NCBI GenBank assembly: GCA_002309235.1
Contig: DBXA01000041.1
Span: 39,442-46,004, forward strand
Reading direction: 5' to 3'
Length of the DNA stretch: 6,563 nt
Source of the DNA: Christensenella sp. UBA1224
GTDB lineage: Bacteria; Bacillota; Clostridia; Christensenellales; Aristaeellaceae
This document shows, piece by piece, positions 1 through 5,126 of this stretch (the stretch's first letter is position 1; every line of letters starts with the position of its first letter). The position numbers and the translations under genes are program-made. Below the pieces are notes generated by a model, which saw only the letters and a list, made by a program, of their open reading frames with translations, ran no database searches and was not told where the DNA came from.

Positions 1-95
1 AGCACGAGCGTACTCTCTATGCCCTTCAGATATGAACCGCCGTATTTCCCCCAAAGCTTGACGATATCCGCGCCAAGCTGCGCAAACTTGCTCAT
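1..95 (-). CDS. Amino-acid ABC transporter permease, N-terminus only (partial)
   Basis: This is the first 31 codons of a gene that leaves the window. The peptide begins MSKFAQLGADIVKLW and continues with a YGGSYLKGIESTLVL stretch. That resembles the N-terminus of HisM/GlnP-type polar amino-acid permeases, where a short amphipathic lead is followed by a G(I/T)xxTL motif entering the first membrane helix. The ATG at 93-95 is preceded by AAGGAG (104-109) with an 8-nt spacer, so the start is well supported. The gene lies 89 nt downstream of the substrate-binding protein, in the same direction, as expected for the membrane subunit of the same importer. By family knowledge it would form the inner-membrane channel with an ATPase encoded further on. 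Lysine as substrate is inferred from the riboswitch upstream, not from this fragment. It is too short for a firm family call on its own. Confidence 0.78.
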   Translation of the reverse strand, partial: MSKFAQLGADIVKLWGKYGGSYLKGIESTLV

Positions 96-133
96 CAGCG
101 CCGCTCCTTTTTCTATGATCTCAGATCAGAAAG

Positions 134-158
134 CCGGGAGAAGAGACTCTCCTCCCGG
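134..158 (-). promoter_or_regulatory. Intercistronic hairpin between binding protein and permease
   Basis: CCGGGAG (134-140) pairs with CTCCCGG (152-158). Allowing one mismatch, the pairing continues inward to give up to 12 bp around a very small loop. On the minus strand the stem is followed by CTTTCT, not a real T-run, so I read it as a partial terminator or RNA-stabilising hairpin rather than a full stop. Such hairpins often sit after the binding-protein gene of ABC importer operons and help produce more binding protein than permease. That role is inferred here. Confidence 0.55.
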
Positions 159-184
159 TACATGGAAGATCTATAAGTGAATAA

Positions 185-1030
185 TCATTCCGAAAGGGGC
201 TGTATCTCTATGGCATAAGCCATCAGGGCATTGAAATCTTCCACAGTCATGGTGGAGAGCACGCTGTCGATGGCCTCCTTAAGCTCACTGTTCCCCTTCA
301 TCATGGAGATGCCGATGTTTACATTTTCCGCGCGCTCCTCCTCGGTGAACTGGAAATCACCATCGGTACCGGAGAAATCCAGTATCACGAGATCCGGATA
401 GGCAGCTACCGCGCCTTGTGCAGTAGGCATATCCGTGCATATGAAATCCACCATTCCGGTCTCCAGCGCCATCAGCATGGCGGGAGCGGTATCCGCGCCG
501 GGCATTATTTCAGCGCCGGCGATCTGGGGCAGGCAGGTATCATACCAGATGGTAGCGAGCTGCGCGGTGCAGCTGCCTCCGGCCAGATCTGAAATTCCCT
601 GGGCGTTTGCATAAGCGCTGTCGGCCTTGGTAAGACACACGATGGTAGCGTAGAAATACGGGCCGGCGAAATCCACCTGCTCCGCACGCTCGGCAGTCAT
701 GGACTGGCCGGCGATCACGGCATCGAAGGTGCCTGTCTGTACGCCGGGCACCAGGGAATCCCAGTCGGACTGGAAAACTTCCAGCTGCCATCCGTTGGCT
801 TCGCAGATCTTTTTGGCGATCATCACATCATAACCGTTGGCATAAGACCCCGGTACATTGGCGATCGGAACGGCATCGTTGCTGTCGTCCCCCTGTATCC
901 AGTTATAAGGCGCATACGCGCATTCCATGGCGATCGTCAGTACGCCGTCCTCCACACCGCTGTCAGCCAGGGCAGCGAAGGGCATAAGGCACATCATAAG
1001 GGCAGTCATTAAAGCAAAGATCCTCTTCAT
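185..1030 (-). CDS. Secreted amino-acid (probably lysine) ABC transporter substrate-binding protein
   Basis: A 281-residue extracellular solute-binding protein of the SBP_bac_3 family. It captures an amino acid outside the membrane and delivers it to the ABC permease. The signal peptide covers residues 1-22: MKR, a hydrophobic stretch, then an AALA cleavage site before DSG. The mature protein carries family hallmarks: a PYNW stretch near 41-44, GYDVMIAKKI (66-75), DWDSLVPGVQTGTFDAVIAG (89-108), MTAER (111-115), whose Arg usually grips the ligand carboxylate, FAGPYF (121-126), and a D200-containing segment that usually contacts the ligand amine. I chose the ATG at 1028-1030 because AGGAGG lies 8 nt upstream and the signal peptide starts there. 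The open frame extends upstream to 1216, but that part is riboswitch. Lysine specificity comes from the riboswitch. The protein lacks a convincing lipobox, which is unusual for a Gram-positive binding protein. Confidence 0.93.
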   Translation of the reverse strand: MKRIFALMTALMMCLMPFAALADSGVEDGVLTIAMECAYAPYNWIQGDDSNDAVPIANVPGSYANGYDVMIAKKICEANGWQLEVFQSDWDSLVPGVQTGTFDAVIAGQSMTAERAEQVDFAGPYFYATIVCLTKADSAYANAQGISDLAGGSCTAQLATIWYDTCLPQIAGAEIMPGADTAPAMLMALETGMVDFICTDMPTAQGAVAAYPDLVILDFSGTDGDFQFTEEERAENVNIGISMMKGNSELKEAIDSVLSTMTVEDFNALMAYAIEIQPLSE

Positions 1031-1038
1031 TTTTGTTT

Positions 1039-1044
1039 CCTCCT
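1039..1044 (-). promoter_or_regulatory. Shine-Dalgarno AGGAGG that fixes the binding-protein start
   Basis: A perfect AGGAGG sits 8 nt before the ATG at 1028-1030, just after the riboswitch terminator's U-rich tail. It rules out the longer reading frame that begins inside the riboswitch. Confidence 0.88.
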
Positions 1045-1054
1045 TATTTTGTTC

Positions 1055-1096
1055 AAATAAAAACAGCGGCGGACAGGCCAACGCCATCCACCGCCG
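1055..1096 (-). terminator. Riboswitch-controlled intrinsic terminator
   Basis: On the minus strand CGGCGGTGGA (1096-1087) pairs with TCCGCCGCTG (1073-1064) over 10 bp, including two G-U pairs. The stem is followed at once by TTTTTATTT (1063-1055). This is a classic rho-independent terminator placed between the lysine aptamer and the gene's ribosome binding site. A possible competing antiterminator pairs GCCAU (1121-1117) with AUGGC (1087-1083), which would take the top of the terminator stem and its loop. That alternative pairing is my inference. Confidence 0.85.
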
Positions 1097-1127
1097 ATCT
1101 CCAACCGTAATTGAAAATGGCTCTATC

Positions 1128-1299
1128 CCGAATAGCGCTCCATGGCCCCAGACCATGACAGTCAAGAGGATATTCTCCCCTTGCCCAACGCAGGCACTGT
1201 ACCGCAGAACCCGCATTTCGGCGGTCTCCCCTTTCGCGCGCGATCCTCGCCCCGGCAGGGCTCCCGCACGCTGATCTTGTCGACCGCGCCTCTATTCAA
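1128..1299 (-). promoter_or_regulatory. Lysine riboswitch aptamer (L-box)
   Basis: The RNA matches the lysine riboswitch block by block, compared from memory with the Bacillus subtilis lysC leader. It has AUAGAGGCGCGG after the first P1 strand, a CAAGAUCAG segment, the signature GAAAGGGGAGACCGCCGAA (1235-1217), then GACUGUCAUGG, and GGAGCGCUAUUC closing P1. P1 forms from UUGAAUAG (1299-1292) and CUAUUCGG (1135-1128), with two G-U pairs. The aptamer is about 172 nt, the usual size. A 5-bp hairpin with a GGGA loop (1300-1313) precedes it. By family knowledge, bound lysine stabilises P1 and lets the terminator at 1055-1096 form, shutting off the gene when lysine is plentiful. The position ahead of an importer identifies the operon as lysine uptake. 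Confidence 0.93.
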
Positions 1300-1325
1300 C
1301 CCGGCTCCCGCCGGATGATGTGCAC

Positions 1326-1354
1326 AATATACTCTATATATTCCGCCTTGTCAA
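1326..1354 (-). promoter_or_regulatory. Vegetative (sigma-70/SigA type) promoter of the lysine-uptake operon
   Basis: A perfect -35 TTGACA (1354-1349) and a -10 TATATT (1331-1326) are separated by exactly 17 nt. Transcription should begin near 1319-1321, a few bases before the riboswitch's leading hairpin. This gives an untranslated leader of about 290 nt. The promoter lies between the AEC transporter stop and the riboswitch, so the importer is its own transcription unit. Confidence 0.86.
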
Positions 1355-1417
1355 CGTCTGTTTGTAAAAATATACATAGAATTCGCAAAAGTATGCAGAC
1401 AGACTATATCCGTTCCA

Positions 1418-2344
1418 TCAAATCCACAGCATATACAATTGTGTGAGCAGCGGCATGGTGGCGATGCAAAGGATCGTTGTCATCACATTTGCCGCACTCG
1501 CGAAGGCAGGCCTGTTGTCATACAGCTGGCTGAGCTGGGTTATGGTGGTAGCCGCCGGCGTCATCATTGCCATGAAGGAGACGTATAGTATGGTCTTTCC
1601 TTCCGGAAGGCTCGCTGCAAGGCCGCTCACCTTCAGCACCGTGAGGAGGAGCAGCGGCGTAACGATGAGCCGCAGGAGCGTCACCAGATACACCCTCCTG
1701 TCGCTGATGATCTCACGCGGCTTTGTTTCTGCCAGGAGCATGCCCACCATGATCATGCTGACAGGCCCTATCGTCCCCGCAAGTCCGTTCACGGCGCCCA
1801 TAAGGATACCGGGCAGGCGTACGCGCAGGATCATAAGAAGGAGCCCAACGATGATGGCGATCAGGTTCACGTTCGTGACCAGCTTTTTCCAGTTGACCCT
1901 TCTCTCTCCGGATATGATCATCTGCATATGCGTCCAGAAGAAAAACTGCTGCACGCAGATAAAGGCACTGGCGTAGATCACCCATTCATCACCGAGGATA
2001 GCCGTTACAAGCGGGATGATCAGGTTCCCCGCATTGGAATAGATGGCTGTAGAGCGCTCCACCGCATCCAGCTTCAGCACTTTTTTATATAAAAATGAGA
2101 TCAGCAGCAGAACAGCATGCGCCAGGACAGCAGCCGCTGTCGCCAGCAAAAAGCCGTTTCGCACATCCTCCGTCAGCTCTATCTGAAAGGATTTTATGAT
2201 CACGGCGGGTACGATCAGGTATATGGACATCACCGAGAGCGGTTTTGTGTCCTTTCCCTTCAGGAGCCCTGCTTTGACCAGCGTGAAGCCGCAGGCCATC
2301 ATAAGGAAGAGGGAAAGGATCTGTTTCAGCAGCAGGATCGACAT
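1418..2344 (-). CDS. AEC-family (auxin efflux carrier type) membrane transporter
   Basis: A 308-residue, very hydrophobic protein with about ten membrane segments in the two-halves layout of the Mem_trans/AEC family, and a normal family length. The first half carries the conserved N-x-G-N-x-x-x-P-like motif as IYSNAGNLIIPL (101-112). The second half carries the repeat-related MTPAATTI (261-268), followed by a loop and the terminal helix near 288-305. A charged central loop (SGERRVNWKK, 145-154) separates the bundles. Family members export or import small organic acids and similar metabolites by secondary transport. The substrate cannot be read from the sequence. The ATG at 2342-2344 has GAGGA 7 nt upstream, overlapping the stop of the acetyltransferase gene, so the two are probably co-transcribed and translationally coupled. 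No clear terminator follows before the lysine promoter. Confidence 0.93.
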   Translation of the reverse strand: MSILLLKQILSLFLMMACGFTLVKAGLLKGKDTKPLSVMSIYLIVPAVIIKSFQIELTEDVRNGFLLATAAAVLAHAVLLLISFLYKKVLKLDAVERSTAIYSNAGNLIIPLVTAILGDEWVIYASAFICVQQFFFWTHMQMIISGERRVNWKKLVTNVNLIAIIVGLLLMILRVRLPGILMGAVNGLAGTIGPVSMIMVGMLLAETKPREIISDRRVYLVTLLRLIVTPLLLLTVLKVSGLAASLPEGKTILYVSFMAMMTPAATTITQLSQLYDNRPAFASAANVMTTILCIATMPLLTQLYMLWI

Positions 2345-2351
2345 GTATATT

Positions 2352-2356
2352 TCCTC
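2352..2356 (-). promoter_or_regulatory. Shine-Dalgarno of the AEC transporter, overlapping the upstream stop codon
   Basis: GAGGA (2356-2352) overlaps the TGA stop of the GNAT gene (2357-2355) and lies 7 nt before the transporter ATG. Only 10 nt separate stop and start. This suggests translational coupling of the two genes. Confidence 0.75.
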
Positions 2357-2855
2357 AATTCATCTGTATTCGGGGCAGGCGTATCCAATACCGTTCGATC
2401 CACATTTTATCATCCGGCTCAAAGACCTTCGATTCGTATACGCCGCCGTTGTTGAGAATGGTCCTCCTTGAAGCCTCGTTATCGGCGAGACAGCAGACGA
2501 GCACATCGTGTATCCCAAGGCGCGCGCATTCCGGGAGCACGAGGGAGAGCATCTGCGTAGCATAGCCTTTGTGCCTCTCGCTCGGACGCACGCAGTAGCC
2601 GATATGCCCGGCGTACTTCTTCAGGTATTCGTTGAAGCGGTGCCGAATCTGGATGAGGCCTGCTACCGTATCGTCTTCCTCGCGGTAATAGAGGTACTGT
2701 GAAGTCTCTTGTTCGATATGGTCGAGCCATGCCCGCGTATCCGGGTACTTGCGCAGGGAGGAACTCCCGTCCATGGATTCACCGCTTGCCAGGTATTCCC
2801 TGCGGAAGTCCTGTATCTGCCTGTCGTATTCCATTGTCGGTGTGATCAGCTTCAT
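2355..2855 (-). CDS. GNAT-family N-acetyltransferase
   Basis: A 166-residue acetyltransferase of the GNAT fold, which moves an acetyl group from acetyl-CoA to an amine. Motif A, the CoA pyrophosphate loop, is visible as IGYCVRP (85-91) followed by R-H-K-G-Y-A (94-99), a form of the Q/R-x-x-G-x-G/A signature. Strand 5 and the following helix appear as VLVCCLADNEASRRTILNNGG (118-138), with the usual Asn in ADN and the NNGG turn. The N-terminal half (ASGESMDGSSSLRKY) resembles a common Firmicutes subgroup of unknown substrate. I chose the ATG at 2853-2855 (MKLITP), which has AAGGAAG upstream. The next ATG upstream (2862-2864) is too close to that site, and still longer readings run into the upstream intergenic region. 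It forms a two-gene unit with the AEC transporter. The target is unknown. Confidence 0.88.
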   Translation of the reverse strand: MKLITPTMEYDRQIQDFRREYLASGESMDGSSSLRKYPDTRAWLDHIEQETSQYLYYREEDDTVAGLIQIRHRFNEYLKKYAGHIGYCVRPSERHKGYATQMLSLVLPECARLGIHDVLVCCLADNEASRRTILNNGGVYESKVFEPDDKMWIERYWIRLPRIQMN

Positions 2856-2940
2856 CCGGGTCATCTTCCTTTCTGCGATACAGGATATCGAATACCCGCA
2901 ATGCTGCTGCGGCTTGAAAACCTGATAAAGTATCCATCCT

Positions 2941-3633
2941 TTATATTGAAAACTCTTTTCCAAAAAAAATCTCGCACGCTTCCATACTCGCCTGAAGATT
3001 TTCATCAACTATTTTGTAAAACTCCACACAATCATAGCTCTCGACTTTGTCTTTCAGATTTTCCATATTTTTTATATATATTTGATAGTGGTCACCTTTT
3101 CCTCTGTAATTCTCTTGCGCTCTTTGAAGTGCGTTCTCAGCCCTTGCCAACATTTCATCTTTATCTATCATATGCCTTCTATATAGATATAACGAAGTCT
3201 CTGTGTGTAAAATATTCATTTCATAGGGGCCATATGGGCTGTCCCTCAGTTTTCGCTTTCGGCGTTCATCCAGTTCCTTTAAATTGGTTATCTCACGTAT
3301 CTCCGGCAAACAGTATTTTTCCAATATATCTTTTTGCTCATTCATGAATATCTCAAAAGTTCTTTCTGTAAACTTTGGAAACCATTCCATGTATGTCTTT
3401 ATCGGGATCCCGTCAATCGTTTCGATCTCATTATTCTCTTTTGTTCGCATGTTTTCATCTTCATATTCTATTTTCTGATAACCGTTCGTCGCCGCCAACC
3501 AGCTTATCGGCAGACCGATTCCAAATTCCCCGATACCCAATATTATTGGTTTTTCTTTAGGATAGCAAAACATTTCCTCTGTTAACCCTGCAACATTCAT
3601 CAGGATTCGGGCACATCTTTGCCCAGAGTACAC
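2941..3633 (-). CDS. Unrecognised hydrophilic protein, probably the 3' part of a broken gene in the Rhs region
   Basis: I do not recognise this family. The frame gives 230 residues from a GTG at 3631-3633. A short hydrophobic, glycine-rich stretch (IILGIGEFGIGLPISWLA, 30-47) is followed by a charged, mainly helical second half (97-200) rich in Glu, Lys and Arg. There is no signal peptide or clear catalytic motif. Neither the GTG nor the ATG at 3598-3600 has a good ribosome binding site, and the same frame stays open upstream to about 3693. Restoring one A in the five-A run at 3691-3695 would join it to the open frame upstream that includes an Rhs-like piece. I therefore think the true gene began further up and is broken. 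It could be an old immunity protein or an Rhs C-terminal domain. AT-rich composition matches its Rhs neighbours, not the GNAT gene beyond. Confidence 0.5.
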   Translation of the reverse strand: MYSGQRCARILMNVAGLTEEMFCYPKEKPIILGIGEFGIGLPISWLAATNGYQKIEYEDENMRTKENNEIETIDGIPIKTYMEWFPKFTERTFEIFMNEQKDILEKYCLPEIREITNLKELDERRKRKLRDSPYGPYEMNILHTETSLYLYRRHMIDKDEMLARAENALQRAQENYRGKGDHYQIYIKNMENLKDKVESYDCVEFYKIVDENLQASMEACEIFFGKEFSI

Positions 3634-3872
3634 ATCCAGGGCAAATTTCTTTATAACCAGCCCTTCTTTGTGATATTTATAAAAGCAGCCTTTTTATATA
3701 TAAAACCTTCTCTCTGCATTATTGGTGTCATTATCTCTTTATTGTCAGAAACTTCATGCCTATTACCTTCCTTATTATACAGTCATAGTTTTTTTGATTC
3801 TTTATTCTTGGTACCGGTACTATGGCCCCGCATATTCTTCTCGTCGTTCACACGGGTCAGCTGGCCGATGAT
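3634..3872 (-). pseudogene. Rhs-like fragment and degraded 5' part of the downstream gene
   Basis: Read on the minus strand, 3872-3840 gives IIGQLTRVNDE, which looks like a piece of Rhs/YD-repeat core (a GQLTRVND-type phrase). The frame then continues NMRGHSTGTKNKESKKL to a TGA at 3783-3785. Beyond that stop the same frame stays open: LYNKEGNRHEVSDNKE, then MTPIMQREGFIYKK, until it needs a one-base shift at the A-run 3691-3695 to enter the frame of the gene ending at 2941. One stop plus one indel in an otherwise continuous frame points to a recently decayed gene. The fragment is GC-richer around 3810-3870 than the DNA beside it, as expected of Rhs core against variable tip. The Rhs match is only about ten residues, so it is tentative. 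Confidence 0.45.
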
Positions 3873-3886
3873 TTTTTTATCTCATG

Positions 3887-3926
3887 ACTTTATATAAGTT
3901 ATCATCAACTACAGCTTATATAAAGT
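3887..3926. repeat. 12-bp perfect inverted repeat around the stop of the 180-aa gene
   Basis: ACTTTATATAAG (3887-3898) is the exact reverse complement of 3915-3926, with a 16-nt loop that contains the TGA stop at 3905-3907. On the minus strand it is followed by A-rich, not T-rich, sequence. It is therefore not a standard terminator, though the RNA could form a 3' hairpin. Confidence 0.7.
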
Positions 3927-4447
3927 ATATCGTTTTTAACTTTCAAACCAAAACATAATGAAATTGCACCAGAAAACCTTAAATCAAGATCGATTTGATA
4001 ATGTTCCTCATCTACCTGCTCTATTTCTCCTCTTTGGTACATCTTATTTTGCTTATATTCTTCTTCTATAGTTCTACAGGCTTCATCAAATATTTCCCGC
4101 AATATCTCTTTATCTTCTTCTTGAATTTGAATATCAATGCTCGTTAGCCACCTGTTATCATAAAACGTGTATAATACTGAAGCATCTTTTCCGAATACGA
4201 CTGTCTCATAAGAATAGTAAGAATATGGCGTCACTGTCATATAAGTATCTTTTTCTACAAGTACTCCCGGATCCTTCCTTGCTACAGCTTTGGGTGAGTC
4301 TCCCATCCGAATACCATATTCTTTCAGACACGGTACGGTGTACCCCAAATAAGGAACATCTAAGAAAAAAATCGCCCACTTAAGTGATATTACTATCAAC
4401 GCTGACAATATGATTATTACTGATACCACTATAATTATCCTTTTCAT
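3905..4447 (-). CDS. Membrane-anchored small protein, putative orphan immunity protein
   Basis: A 180-residue protein with a single N-terminal membrane anchor (about residues 4-22, almost all Ile/Val/Leu) and a soluble C-terminal domain predicted outside the membrane. Near residues 46-56 it reads IRMGDSPKAVA, a G-D-S-x-x-x-V pattern seen in SmpA/BamE-like and some immunity-protein folds. The remainder alternates beta-type and acidic helical segments (EEDKEILREIFDEACRTIEEE). The ATG at 4445-4447 has GAGG 6 nt upstream; a GTG four codons earlier lacks a site. It follows a toxin/immunity pair in the same direction, is AT-rich, and shares size and topology but not sequence with the first immunity candidate. 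That suggests an immunity gene left over from an earlier toxin. The immunity role is inferred from context; no family is recognised with confidence. Confidence 0.62.
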   Translation of the reverse strand: MKRIIIVVSVIIILSALIVISLKWAIFFLDVPYLGYTVPCLKEYGIRMGDSPKAVARKDPGVLVEKDTYMTVTPYSYYSYETVVFGKDASVLYTFYDNRWLTSIDIQIQEEDKEILREIFDEACRTIEEEYKQNKMYQRGEIEQVDEEHYQIDLDLRFSGAISLCFGLKVKNDILYISCS

Positions 4448-4450
4448 ATC

Positions 4451-4581
4451 GTACCTCACGCATCATCCCTGATTCTCATAATACAGGAAAGAGATTGTCT
4501 TGCTGCAGATGCCCAGTCTAGTGGTAGGCAGTCAAGGCGGTTAAGGACAAATTTGCACAAACTCTTGACAGTACCTCACGC
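4451..4581. repeat. 11-bp direct repeat bounding a 109-bp gene-free block
   Basis: GTACCTCACGC occurs at 4451-4461 and again at 4571-4581 in the same orientation. On the minus strand the first copy supplies the GTGAGG ribosome binding region of the 180-aa gene. The block between the copies has no open gene. The repeat could be a target-site duplication or the trace of a local duplication; the block's ends are not obviously inverted repeats. Confidence 0.5.
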
Positions 4582-4630
4582 TGTGGCCGGGGTTTCATAT
4601 AGCCAGTCAGGTTGGCATAGTCCTGAGATA
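4462..4630. other. Gene-free spacer, possibly a remnant of an insertion sequence end or of Rhs DNA
   Basis: This stretch between the two immunity-like genes is GC-richer than either. On the minus strand a 41-codon open stretch reads through YANLTGYMKPRPQREVLS before a TAG near 4515. I cannot assign it to a family. The minus-strand TACTGTCAAGAGTTTGTGCA resembles the kind of termini some insertion sequences carry, but no partner end is present. No promoter or terminator is clear. Confidence 0.3.
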
Positions 4631-5122
4631 CTATTCAAAAAAAGACTTGATAACATTTATGATATTAAATGCAAATCCTTTAAATCCGCTATCTTCCATA
4701 AAGACAGATCTTTCATTTTCACTCATTTCCTCCAGACTCCTATATGTCCTATAAGATACCTGCTTTTTGTCTATAATACAGTATCCATCATCCGCTGCAA
4801 TATATACACTTTGCCCTATTTCCTTATACTGCAAACAATATTCCAATATTAATTTATCTGGTAATTCACTATCAAGGTAACATAGCTGGAAAATACTGTG
4901 TCCTTTCTCATCATCTTCTTCGAAAACAACGAACCTGCCTTTACACCAGTATTTCACTGTATCTCTATTTAAAGCAACATACATTTCAAAATCGATGGGC
5001 TGTGATAAAAAACCCTTTACTGCTTGTTTCACTACCACAATTGACAGCAAAGATATGCTTAAAGATAATAGAATTGCAACAAAGACAAGTTTTTTTTTCT
5101 TAAGATGTTTTTTTCTTCGCAT
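4631..5122 (-). CDS. Putative membrane-anchored immunity protein for the Rhs toxin
   Basis: A 163-residue protein with a strongly basic N-terminus (MRRKKHLKKKK), one membrane helix (about 12-31) and a soluble acidic domain. The positive-inside rule places that domain outside the cytoplasmic membrane. The rest alternates beta-type segments (FEMYVAL, GRFVVFEED, SVYIAADDGYCIID) and ends in a helix with aromatic residues. I chose the ATG at 5120-5122 because GGAGG lies 8 nt upstream; a GTG/ATG-like extension of five codons would begin inside that site. The start is four bases past the toxin stop, and the toxin's last codons carry the Shine-Dalgarno, so translation is probably coupled. Tight linkage after a variable Rhs tip is the usual place for a cognate immunity gene. 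No Pfam family is recognised. If it is immunity, its topology suggests the toxin acts on the cell envelope. Confidence 0.72.
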   Translation of the reverse strand: MRRKKHLKKKKLVFVAILLSLSISLLSIVVVKQAVKGFLSQPIDFEMYVALNRDTVKYWCKGRFVVFEEDDEKGHSIFQLCYLDSELPDKLILEYCLQYKEIGQSVYIAADDGYCIIDKKQVSYRTYRSLEEMSENERSVFMEDSGFKGFAFNIINVIKSFFE

Positions 5123-5126
5123 ATTA

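Noticed and set aside
1031..1216. Extension of the binding-protein reading frame upstream by 62 codons
   Set aside because: It has no signal peptide at its start and lies over the lysine aptamer and terminator; the AGGAGG and signal peptide place the start at 1030.
1355..1417. Possible terminator after the AEC transporter
   Set aside because: Only a GTCTGT/ACAGAC pair with a loop of about 40 nt is visible and no T-run follows; not enough to call.
2856..2940. Possible promoter (TTTTCA, 17 nt, TTTATC) and a CCGCA/TGCGG hairpin upstream of the GNAT gene
   Set aside because: The -10 matches consensus poorly and the hairpin has no T-run; neither is convincing.
2709..3347. Plus-strand open frame of 212 codons
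   Set aside because: It is opposite the GNAT gene and the unrecognised minus-strand frame, with no start signal and the low-complexity look of an antisense shadow.
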